Of a stretch of 64,000 bases of DNA, positions 52,501 through 60,531 are shown one piece after another. The translations under genes and the position numbers were made by a program. The stretch's first letter is position 1. Each line of letters begins with the position of its first letter. The notes under the pieces were generated by a model. That model made no database searches, had not been told where the DNA came from, and saw only the letters and a list, made by a program, of their open reading frames with translations. The DNA comes from Croceimicrobium sp965656185 (GTDB lineage Bacteria > Bacteroidota > Bacteroidia > Flavobacteriales > Schleiferiaceae): assembly GCA_965656185.1 (NCBI GenBank), contig CBFHJH010000008.1, positions 1 to 64,000 on the forward strand, in the 5' to 3' direction.

Positions 52501-52911
52501 ATGTATCCAGAAGATATTATTGCCCCAATGCGTGCCGACCTTACCGAGGCGGGTATAACCGAAACACGCAGCAAAGAAGAAGTTGAAAATGCTATCAAGG
52601 CCGAAGGAACTACTTTAGTGGTTATCAATTCGGTTTGTGGATGTGCGGCTGCCAATGCTCGTCCTGCGGTAAAATTGGCTGCTCAGCACAGTAAGACTCC
52701 CACTCGTATGATTACCGCCTTTGCCGGTAATGATGTGGAAGCGGTGAATACGGCCCGCGCTATGATGGCGCCATTTCCCCCTTCTTCGCCAAGCATTGGT
52801 TTATTCAAGGATGGTCAACTAGTGCATATGATCGAGCGCCACCACATCGAAGGTCGCCAAGCGCAAATGATCGCCGATAATCTAATCCAAGCATTCGATG
52901 AGTATTGCTAA
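52501..52911 (+). CDS. BrxA/BrxB-family bacilliredoxin
   Basis: 136 residues with the CGC motif (C46-G-C48) in VVINSVCGCAAANARPAV, the hallmark of YphP/YqiW bacilliredoxins, and PFPPSSPSIGLFKDGQLVHMIERHHIEG. In Firmicutes these proteins remove bacillithiol from oxidised proteins; in Bacteroidota the thiol partner is less certain. Cytoplasmic, single gene, followed by a terminator. Confidence 0.92.
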   Translation: MYPEDIIAPMRADLTEAGITETRSKEEVENAIKAEGTTLVVINSVCGCAAANARPAVKLAAQHSKTPTRMITAFAGNDVEAVNTARAMMAPFPPSSPSIGLFKDGQLVHMIERHHIEGRQAQMIADNLIQAFDEYC

Positions 52912-52935
52912 GAAAACGGCATAAAAGGTTTTAAG

Positions 52936-52964
52936 ATCCCGGCTTTTTAGTCGGGATTTTTTTG
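52936..52964 (+). terminator. Intrinsic terminator after the bacilliredoxin gene
   Basis: Stem ATCCCG / CGGGAT with a 10-base loop and a seven-T run. Confidence 0.75.
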
Positions 52965-53147
52965 GGCGGCATTTCGGGCTATCCACTACAATTTAGCCGC
53001 TCTAACCACGGCTTTGCAAGCTTTGCGGTGGCTTCCGCTGGTCGCCTCCTCAAGCGGCAAAGGTCAAGCGGTAAGCTCGGCTAAGATTTTCGTTCCTATC
53101 CCGGCCGCAGGCGAGATTGGCCCTTACAAACTGGGCCATGATCAATA
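52965..53147. repeat. Probable extragenic repeat-type sequence
   Basis: About 180 bp, GC-rich, no gene. It has GGCATTTCGGGCTATCCACTAC, then several short GCGG/CCGC-type inversions (GCCGCTCTAACCACGGC, AAGCGGCAAAGG, AAGCGGTAAGCTCGG, CCGGCCGCAGGCG). Similar GGGCTATC... blocks follow genes in other Bacteroidota as dispersed repeats, from memory; only one copy is visible here. Confidence 0.35.
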
Positions 53148-53183
53148 AAAAAGCCCCGACTAAACTAGTAGTCGGGGCTTTCT
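53148..53183 (-). terminator. Intrinsic terminator after the starch-binding-like gene
   Basis: 11-bp stem AAAGCCCCGAC / GTCGGGGCTTT with a 10-base loop and an A-run (T-run on the minus strand). Confidence 0.85.
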
Positions 53184-53202
53184 CATTATCTAAAGAAGAA
53201 TC

Positions 53203-54876
53203 TTATTTCAATACTACTTTTTGCGTAGCGCTGAAGCCTTCATTATTGCGGATATTGATCAGGTAAATACCTGCATCAAGGTTAGTCGCATTCCACTCAA
53301 CCATACCTTCAACGTCGGTCATTTCACTAACCAAGCTTCCAGTCATGTTGTGTACGCTTACTTGGAACTTACCGGCAGGTAATTCAATATTGGTAGATCC
53401 TGAGAATGGGTTAGGATATACTTTGAATTGAGCGGCGGTTTCCTCGGCAATACCAATAGTAGAACATTGTTCCCATGGAGCCGAAATGGTAACCGCGTTA
53501 CCAGTGGTACGCTGTAGGAAGCGGTTAAAGTCGCCAGTACCACTAGGTTCTAAACAGCTAGTGTCGGTAGCATTTGCGAAGCTTTCTTCGATCTGATCTC
53601 CGTTTCCATCTTCGATCATGTATTTAAAAGCAATACGTCCAGGGCAAAGACCAGTTACGGTAGTTTCGAATACACCTGGTTGAGAAGTAGAAGCGGTTAG
53701 TGGAATAGCACCACCTTGCCACTGAGGATCGGTAAAGTTTCCGATCAAATAAACTTGTACAAAGCTTGATGGACCATTGGTCATATCTACTTTGAAGGTT
53801 ACGTCGGCAGCAGGAGGCACAGGGGCACAAGCTCCAGCGGTCGCAAAGCCAAAGCAACGAACTGCCATGGTTGTGTCACTACTGAAGTTTACTACGTTAT
53901 TGTTTCCTGGCTCCCAGTTGGCATTACCATTTTTAATGATACGGGCCTTGTACTGGAATTCTGGAGCAACCGCGCGAACGGTAATTTCATAAACCATGTC
54001 CCCGTCAGGATCGGCCATGAAGTCACCACCAGACCATCCGTTGAAGGGACCAGCAATATCTACTGAATCGGTAGCTGGATCGAAGTCACAAATGGCTCCG
54101 CTCATGTCTACCTGTAAGGTCAAGTCGAAGGTATCTGGAATGAAACAAGGACCACATTGAGCATAACAAATAGGACCGAAAACAGTGTCGGCACTCACGA
54201 TAAGCTGACGGTTGTTATTTACTGCACAAGCAGAAGGTACGCTTTCATCGTCGCCCCAGGCAGAACCATTAAGGAACTTAAAGTTCATGGTATCATTCGT
54301 AGGGATGTAAGCGATGTAGCGGTACATGCTGTCGGCAAGGATGTCGTAAAGCTCGGTGCTTCCAGGTGACCAACCTTGGAAATCTCCAGCTACGCTTACT
54401 ACCGTGTCGATACTGGCCTCGAGGCCCATGTCTAATACGATAGATACTGCAGAATGACCGGCAGGAGCAGCTCCTCCGAATTCAACCGCAGCTAAAGTAT
54501 CGTTGCCATCAACTTGAACCCAACGGTTACTGTTACCACCGCCAAATCCAAGACCTGCACTTACTTGTGCTGCAGCTGGAACGCCTTCGTCGTCGCCCCA
54601 AGCATTACCGTTGAGAAATTTGTATTCGTACTTCCCATCAGGGATGCTTACGGTTACCGCATAAATGTTAGAGGTACCCACTTGGCTAAGTGCAGTTGCG
54701 GCTGGATCCCAGTTACCGGGTGCGCCGGCAGCTTGTTGGAAATCACCTGCGATGTGCACACCATTGGCGCTTACGGTTTGGCCAGACATGTCTACCTGGA
54801 AGGTAACACTGCTCTGGGCCCACGCAACTCCAGTGGTGAACAAGATCGCCATAGCGAGCGTGTAGATTTTTTTCAT
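53203..54876 (-). CDS. Secreted protein with four carbohydrate-binding-like E-set modules and T9SS domain
   Basis: 557 residues. Signal peptide (KKIYTLAMAILFTTGVAWAQ), four modules starting VTFQVDMSG, VSIVLDMG, LTLQVDMSG and VTFKVDMTN, each with an hIAGDFxxW or YLIGNFTDPQW motif and a YKFLNGxAWGDDE-like segment in the first two. These resemble starch-binding/CBM48-like or SusE-type beta-sandwiches. The last ~75 residues (FKVYPNPFSGSTNIEL) are a T9SS domain. It probably captures glucan at the surface; this is inferred from modules and the neighbouring GH13 genes. It is divergent from the first GH13 gene. Confidence 0.82.
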   Translation of the reverse strand: MKKIYTLAMAILFTTGVAWAQSSVTFQVDMSGQTVSANGVHIAGDFQQAAGAPGNWDPAATALSQVGTSNIYAVTVSIPDGKYEYKFLNGNAWGDDEGVPAAAQVSAGLGFGGGNSNRWVQVDGNDTLAAVEFGGAAPAGHSAVSIVLDMGLEASIDTVVSVAGDFQGWSPGSTELYDILADSMYRYIAYIPTNDTMNFKFLNGSAWGDDESVPSACAVNNNRQLIVSADTVFGPICYAQCGPCFIPDTFDLTLQVDMSGAICDFDPATDSVDIAGPFNGWSGGDFMADPDGDMVYEITVRAVAPEFQYKARIIKNGNANWEPGNNNVVNFSSDTTMAVRCFGFATAGACAPVPPAADVTFKVDMTNGPSSFVQVYLIGNFTDPQWQGGAIPLTASTSQPGVFETTVTGLCPGRIAFKYMIEDGNGDQIEESFANATDTSCLEPSGTGDFNRFLQRTTGNAVTISAPWEQCSTIGIAEETAAQFKVYPNPFSGSTNIELPAGKFQVSVHNMTGSLVSEMTDVEGMVEWNATNLDAGIYLINIRNNEGFSATQKVVLK

Positions 54877-54990
54877 AACTCTGAATTTAATGTTCGATTT
54901 AGTAAGTGTATTATTTACATTTATAACACAAATTAACGAAAAAATCTCATTAAAACTTAATATTGCCCTTAAGTTAAAATCATACTAAAT

Positions 54991-56814
54991 ATGAGTAGTT
55001 CCCTATTTCGAATTCAGATCTTCCTTGTTTTTGGCATCTTGGCTTTTACCCTTAAGGCTCAGACCGAGGTTTGGCCGCCCCATTGGTTCAAAGGCCTCAA
55101 GGATACCCACTTAGAATTGATCATTTATCAAGAAAGTGGCTTTAAGGCCCTACCGGTAGTGCAAGGAAAAGGCGGGCCAAGGGTGGAGCAGGTTCATTTG
55201 GCCGACAATCCGCAGTATGCCTACCTACAATTAGATCTGGCAGGATTTAAGGGAGATCAGTTCGGTATTGAGCTGGACCGTGAGGAGCTTAGTTATCGAT
55301 TAAAAACCCCGACTGAGTACCGTCCTCAAAGTTTGAGGCCCAATGATGCTATTTACCTCATCACTCCCGATCGTTTCGCAAATGGTGATCCTAGTAACGA
55401 TCGCTTAGATGGGATGAATGAGGGTAAATACGGCAGAGAATATCCCTTTGGCCGGCACGGCGGCGATATACAGGGGATTATCGATCATTTGGATTATATA
55501 CAAGATATGGGCTTTACCGCTCTTTGGCCATCGCCGCTTTTAGAGAATAATGAGTTTAAGGAAAGTTACCATGGTTATGCCATAACCGATCATTATGCGA
55601 TTGATCCGCGTTTTGGCAGTAATGAGCTTTACGCGGAAATGGTAAACCAGGCCCATGTCAAGGGACTAAAGATAATCATGGATGTGGTGTACAATCATTT
55701 TGGTTCGCAGCATCAATTTCACTTGAACCCACCCGATTCTAATTTCTTTCATTTTGAGTGGAAGGGGAAGCGTAGCAATTTCAGGGCCGTCACGCTTATG
55801 GACCCACATGCCTCGAAAATTGACAAGGAGAAATTTGCTCAAGGTTGGTTCGACGACCATATGCCCGATGTAAATCAAAGGGACCCGCACATGGCTAATT
55901 TTTTAATTCAAAATTCACTTTGGTGGATCCTCGAGTATGGCCTAGATGCTTTCCGGATAGATACCTACGCTTATCCAGATCAAGCTTTTATGGCCGAATT
56001 AGCACGTCGTGTAAAACTGGAGCGACCCGATTTCTTTCTCTTTGGAGAAATATGGGTGCACTTCCCAGAGATTCAAGCCTATTTCTCTGGTCATAATCCA
56101 GCTAATCCCCATGAAAGCGGTTTAGATGCAGTAACCGATTTTCAGTTTCGTTATGCTTTAAAAGAAAGCTTGGAGCAAGGGCAGTCTTGGACCGGGGGTT
56201 CGGCCAAGCTATACTATCGCTTGGCGGCAGATTACCTCTACGCTGATCCTTCGAAATTGATCACCTTTATGGACAACCACGATGAGCCACGGATCTATGG
56301 AGAGTTGCATCAGGATCTGGCTAAATTAAAGGCTGGCCTAACAATTATGTATACCATGCGCGGTATTCCGTCAACCTATTATGGCACGGAGATCCTAATG
56401 AAGGAAACGGCAAACCATGGGGTGATCAGAGAAGATTTTCCCGGTGGTTTCCCAGGCGACTCCCTCAATAAGTTCGACGATAGGGATCTCCAGGCAAAGG
56501 AGAAAGAGCTTCGGGATTACATGCGTCATTTATTGAAATGGAGGGCCGAGAGTGAAGCTATTGCTAAGGGAGAATTCCTTCATTTCGTTCCCGAAGGGGA
56601 CCTCTACGTTTATTTCCGAATCAGCGAAAGTGAAAAAGTAATGGTGGTATTCAACAGCCACCAAAGCGAAAGCATAGCGATAGGCCTTTCTCGTTTCGAA
56701 GAGGTTTGGGCTAGTGGAGGTAGGGCTAAGGATGTGCTCAATGGCGAGGAAGTAGAGATGGAGGGATTAAGAATAGAGCCTATGTCGGTACAGGTCTATA
56801 GTCGAAAGCTTTAG
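54991..56814 (+). CDS. GH13 alpha-amylase-family enzyme (cyclomaltodextrinase/neopullulanase-like), secreted
   Basis: 607 residues with a hydrophobic N-terminus (IFLVFGILAFTLKAQ). An N-terminal cyclomaltodextrinase-type beta domain (about 25-110) precedes the GH13 barrel: AIYLITPDRFANGDPSND, DVVYNHFG, DAFRIDTYAYPD (nucleophile D324), FGEIWVHFPE (acid/base E353) and MDNHDEPR (D431). It hydrolyses alpha-1,4-glucosidic bonds in maltodextrins, cyclodextrins or starch. Export to the periplasm is likely. Convergent with the GT14-like gene, with the two stops separated by one base. Confidence 0.9.
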   Translation: MSSSLFRIQIFLVFGILAFTLKAQTEVWPPHWFKGLKDTHLELIIYQESGFKALPVVQGKGGPRVEQVHLADNPQYAYLQLDLAGFKGDQFGIELDREELSYRLKTPTEYRPQSLRPNDAIYLITPDRFANGDPSNDRLDGMNEGKYGREYPFGRHGGDIQGIIDHLDYIQDMGFTALWPSPLLENNEFKESYHGYAITDHYAIDPRFGSNELYAEMVNQAHVKGLKIIMDVVYNHFGSQHQFHLNPPDSNFFHFEWKGKRSNFRAVTLMDPHASKIDKEKFAQGWFDDHMPDVNQRDPHMANFLIQNSLWWILEYGLDAFRIDTYAYPDQAFMAELARRVKLERPDFFLFGEIWVHFPEIQAYFSGHNPANPHESGLDAVTDFQFRYALKESLEQGQSWTGGSAKLYYRLAADYLYADPSKLITFMDNHDEPRIYGELHQDLAKLKAGLTIMYTMRGIPSTYYGTEILMKETANHGVIREDFPGGFPGDSLNKFDDRDLQAKEKELRDYMRHLLKWRAESEAIAKGEFLHFVPEGDLYVYFRISESEKVMVVFNSHQSESIAIGLSRFEEVWASGGRAKDVLNGEEVEMEGLRIEPMSVQVYSRKL

Positions 56815-56815
56815 A

Positions 56816-57667
56816 CTATAGACTGGCTTCTAAGGCCTCTATCAAGCCTTCGTCTTGGCCCATTTCTATTTTACGAGCAAAGAATTTATCCGACTTCTGA
56901 ATATCGGTTAGGTCTTTTATCGTTAGAACCCTGGGGTGCCCTTGGCTTTGTCCGCGCCAGTCTACGTATACCAAATGTTCCTTAATACTCTTTTTAAAAT
57001 CTGAGTTGTAGAGAATGGTGGCAAAATAAAGTTCATCAGCGCCCCAGCTCATTTTAAAGAAGGCATTGTACTTCTTTTCACGATGGTAAAAATTTAAAAT
57101 GTATTGGGCCGCCTCGCTGGTGATGGTAAACCAATTGGAACGGCCAACGATTTCATAGGGATAGGGAAACGTACGCTCTGGCAAGAGGGCAGAAACAATT
57201 TTACTCAAACGAAATTTACCGGGAATGTTCCAATTCACAAAGTGGTATTTCTTTACTCGCCTTTGGGCTTCGGTCCATTGATCTGCTAGTCGTTCGCAGG
57301 TGATGTATTCGCTCCCTTTATGCTCGCCTAAAAATTGATGCAGTTTTTGGGGGCTTTGCAACGGGAAGTCTTGACCAGAGATCACATTGATGTAGTCTAC
57401 CTTCGAGTCTAAAATTTCGGCAAATCCATTTAAGGTAGCCTGAATAGTGCCCCAAGCAGCCCAGTGCACACTAGCTCTATTGTTTACAAGCTTTACCTTG
57501 TCACTAACCAATTTCTGGAAAGGGGTAATGTCGGCCTTAGCGTCCACGTGAACATAGAAAGATGCCTGCGGATGATCGAGCGCCTTGATCAATCGCTCTA
57601 CCTGATCGGGGTTCTTATGGGTGAGGATTAGATGAGCAATAGTAACTGAAGCGGAAGGAGCGTTCAT
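56816..57667 (-). CDS. Core-2/I-branching-type beta-1,6-N-acetylglucosaminyltransferase-like protein (GT14)
   Basis: 283 residues: IAHLILTHKNPDQVERLIKAL, FYVHVDAKAD, WAAWGTIQATLNGF, YINVISGQDFPLQSPQKLHQF, WFTITSEAAQYIL and WGADELYFATIL match the Branch (GT14) family. It has no signal peptide and would act in the cytoplasm on nucleotide-sugar donors, for example in polysaccharide synthesis. It lies inside the glucan locus but its link to glucan use is unclear. It is transcribed separately from the MFS gene (68-bp gap). Confidence 0.85.
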   Translation of the reverse strand: MNAPSASVTIAHLILTHKNPDQVERLIKALDHPQASFYVHVDAKADITPFQKLVSDKVKLVNNRASVHWAAWGTIQATLNGFAEILDSKVDYINVISGQDFPLQSPQKLHQFLGEHKGSEYITCERLADQWTEAQRRVKKYHFVNWNIPGKFRLSKIVSALLPERTFPYPYEIVGRSNWFTITSEAAQYILNFYHREKKYNAFFKMSWGADELYFATILYNSDFKKSIKEHLVYVDWRGQSQGHPRVLTIKDLTDIQKSDKFFARKIEMGQDEGLIEALEASL

Positions 57668-57735
57668 AAGATAAACTTAGTATGAGCTTGAAAATTAGTA
57701 ACTATTTAGCGTAGGCCCCTCATAAAGTTCGCTTT

Positions 57736-59136
57736 TTATGCTTCGGCTTTTAGTTGTTCCGCTTCTCCAAATAGGGGCTCTTGTATTCGGAAGGTGAACA
57801 GGGCCGCTAGCAAAAATAATACGCCACCAAAAGCGAGGTAATAGATCGCATAATCGTCGAAGAAGGCGTGCACGATCGGTCCGCCGATCAAAGCATTAAT
57901 GATCTGAGGTATTACGATGAAGAAATTGAAGATCCCCATATAAACCCCCATTTTTGAAAGGGGTAGCTTATCTATTAAAAGGGCATAAGGCATGGTAAGA
58001 ATACTGGCCCAAGCAAAACCAATGCCCACCATACTGAGGATAAGCCAATCTTTATCGCTGATGAAATACATACTGATAAGTCCAATACCCCCGGCCACTA
58101 GAGCCATGATGTGAACGAACTTTCGGCTGGTTAAACGGGCCAATGGATTGAGCAAAAAGGCAAAACCCAAGGCAAAGGCATTATACCAACCAAAGAGGAA
58201 GTTCTGCAAGTCCCCGGCATTATTAAAGGCCGTAGAATGAGTGTCGCTTGGCTCTAATCCATAGTGGTGTGTGGCCAGAGCGGAGGTGGTATAAACCCAC
58301 ATGGTAAAAAGAGCAAACCAAGAAAAGAACTGCACCAAACCTAAGCGCTTCATGCGTTTGGGCATTTGCCAGGCATCAACGAAAATATCGCTCAGCTTTG
58401 CCTTTTCTTCTTTTAAATTTTCTTCCTCCCCCTGGTAGCTTTTAAATTCAGCCGGAGGATATTCTTTTACGGTGCTTATCGTGTAGAGAATGGTAGCCAT
58501 CAAAATGGCTGCACCGAAGTAAAAGGACCAGATCACATTGGGTGCTACTGATCCCTCTGGAGCGGTATTCGAAACATCGAACCAATTCGTGAGGATCCAG
58601 GGCAAAAAGGAGCCCAAGATCGCCCCGGCGCCTATCAGAATAGTTTGCACGCTAAAACCTAAACTTCCTTGCGACTTAGGAAGCATATCTCCCACTAAGG
58701 CTCGAAAGGGTTCCATGGAAATGTTAAAGGAAACATCCATCAAAGCTAAAAAGCCAATGCCGATCCAAAGCAGGGCCGATAAGCCTAAGAAATCGGTGGC
58801 AGCCATATTTTCTCCTGCCACGATATTAGAGTTGGGCAGGAAGATCAAGCCCAGTGAGGCCAAGATCGCTCCCACTAGAAAATAAGGTTTGCGGCGACCG
58901 AGTTTGCCCCAGGTATTGTCTCCCATGTGTCCAATGATCGGTTGTACGATTAAGCCGGTTAGAGGAGCTACGATCCAAAACCAACTTAGTTGATGAACAT
59001 CGGCACCATAATTGGCTAAGATCCTACTGGCATTGCCATTTTGTAGGCCAAAGCCCATTTGAATACCAAGGAAGCCCATGCTAAGATTTACGATAGAGCC
59101 CAGACCTAAACTGGGTTTTTCCGCTCCTTTTTTCAT
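57736..59136 (-). CDS. MFS sugar transporter (maltose/maltodextrin type)
   Basis: 466 residues with about twelve membrane helices. NLSMGFLGIQMGFGLQNGNASRI, GHMGDNTWGKLGRRKPYFLVGA (MFS loop 2-3 motif) and a long central loop (residues ~215-250) resemble the SLC45/GPH-like MFS sugar carriers placed beside GH65 and GH13 genes in Flavobacteriia. It probably imports maltose or maltodextrins across the inner membrane. It lies 3 bp after the GH13 lipoprotein gene and is the last gene of the minus-strand operon. Confidence 0.85.
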   Translation of the reverse strand: MKKGAEKPSLGLGSIVNLSMGFLGIQMGFGLQNGNASRILANYGADVHQLSWFWIVAPLTGLIVQPIIGHMGDNTWGKLGRRKPYFLVGAILASLGLIFLPNSNIVAGENMAATDFLGLSALLWIGIGFLALMDVSFNISMEPFRALVGDMLPKSQGSLGFSVQTILIGAGAILGSFLPWILTNWFDVSNTAPEGSVAPNVIWSFYFGAAILMATILYTISTVKEYPPAEFKSYQGEEENLKEEKAKLSDIFVDAWQMPKRMKRLGLVQFFSWFALFTMWVYTTSALATHHYGLEPSDTHSTAFNNAGDLQNFLFGWYNAFALGFAFLLNPLARLTSRKFVHIMALVAGGIGLISMYFISDKDWLILSMVGIGFAWASILTMPYALLIDKLPLSKMGVYMGIFNFFIVIPQIINALIGGPIVHAFFDDYAIYYLAFGGVLFLLAALFTFRIQEPLFGEAEQLKAEA

Positions 59137-59139
59137 AGA

Positions 59140-60519
59140 CTAATATTTAGTGGAAATAAGAAGGTAGCTGTGAGCGGCTAATTTTTGGGTCGGCTCTAAA
59201 CTAGTACTTGCCTCAGGCGCCAAGACTTGGTATTTGGACCTGTCAAGTCCTTGATCACTAATCTCAAGGTTATTGTCGGTCATGTTTAGGTAAACGATAA
59301 GCTCGTGATCCCCTTTTTTACGAGAGTATACGATCAAATCGTCCGAGATCTCACCGGTTTCGAAGCTTGCTTGCTCGGCACCATTTTTTAAACAGGGATG
59401 CTCTGCCTTGATGCGTAACATCTTTTGGTAAAAAGCTTGTAGACTTTTATCGCTCCAATCGATGGTGTCTTTTTCGAAAAAGGCCAGACGTTTGTTTAGT
59501 CCCACTTCTTGACCGCTATAGATAAGGGGCATGGTTTTGGGCAAAGTGGTGGCCATTACGAAGTAATTTAGACCGTTAGCTCCCATACGCTCCTCAATGG
59601 TGCCATTCCAGCTATTTTCATCGTGGTTGGTGGTAAAATACATCCGCATGGCATCAGCTGGGTATTGTTCTTGTTTTTCAAGGTACTCTACCATATCGGC
59701 AAAACCCATTTCACCCTTGGCCATTTCATTCATAATGTGATGTGGCTCCCAGCCGTAGGTCATATCAAAAGCCTTGGCATGAAACTCGGTTCCTTCTGCT
59801 TCTGCCAGCATGAATACTGGTTTGATGGAGTCTAGGTAATCGCGGGTCTTATTCCAAAACTCCATGGGTACCATCATTGCTACGTCACAACGAAAGCCAT
59901 CTATATTCGCCTCCTTTAGCCAAAAGCCCATTGCTTCGCGCATCGCATCACGCATGGAAGGGTTGTTGTAATTCAGATCGGCTACATCGCTCCAGTCCTC
60001 TACCGGAGCAATGATCTCTCCCGCTTCATTTTGAGTGTACCAATCCGGATGTTCTTCGATCCAGTGGTGGTCCCAGGCGGTGTGGTTGGCTACCCAGTCG
60101 AGAATTACTTTCATATCGCGATCGTGGGCCATTTCAACCATAGCTTTGAAGTCTTCTAGGCTACCAAAGTTGGGATTCACCGCTGTGTAGTCCTTAATGG
60201 AATAATAGCTACCTAAGCCGCCTTTACGGTTTTTTTCACCAATCGGCTGAATGGGCATCATCCACAAAATCTTAACGCCTAATTCCTGCAGGCGATCTAG
60301 GTGTTCGCTAAAAGCCTGAATAGTGCCCTCAGGAGTATATTGTCTAATGTTTACCTCGTAAATATTAGCTCCGTTTAACCAGTCATCTTGTTCATCAATA
60401 TTTTGATTATCAGCCACCTGAGTGCTGTCGCTATTGGCTTGATCTGTGTTTTTAGGACCGGGATTTTGGCAAGCCGTCAAAAGGCTTAAGCTGAGAGCTA
60501 GGGATAAGATCTTTTTCAT
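59140..60519 (-). CDS. GH13 alpha-amylase-family lipoprotein
   Basis: 459 residues. Lipoprotein signal (ILSLALSLSLLTAC, Cys 17), a linker, then a GH13 barrel: NIYEVNIRQYTPEGT, VILDWVANHTAWDH, DGFRCDVAMMVPMEFW (nucleophile D212), VFMLAEAEG (acid/base E240 or E242) and TNHDENSW (D300). No large N- or C-terminal extra domain, so it is a short amylase-type enzyme acting at the outer membrane or in the periplasm on maltodextrins. It lies 12 bp downstream of another GH13 gene. Confidence 0.9.
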   Translation of the reverse strand: MKKILSLALSLSLLTACQNPGPKNTDQANSDSTQVADNQNIDEQDDWLNGANIYEVNIRQYTPEGTIQAFSEHLDRLQELGVKILWMMPIQPIGEKNRKGGLGSYYSIKDYTAVNPNFGSLEDFKAMVEMAHDRDMKVILDWVANHTAWDHHWIEEHPDWYTQNEAGEIIAPVEDWSDVADLNYNNPSMRDAMREAMGFWLKEANIDGFRCDVAMMVPMEFWNKTRDYLDSIKPVFMLAEAEGTEFHAKAFDMTYGWEPHHIMNEMAKGEMGFADMVEYLEKQEQYPADAMRMYFTTNHDENSWNGTIEERMGANGLNYFVMATTLPKTMPLIYSGQEVGLNKRLAFFEKDTIDWSDKSLQAFYQKMLRIKAEHPCLKNGAEQASFETGEISDDLIVYSRKKGDHELIVYLNMTDNNLEISDQGLDRSKYQVLAPEASTSLEPTQKLAAHSYLLISTKY

Positions 60520-60531
60520 GTCTTTTAAAGA

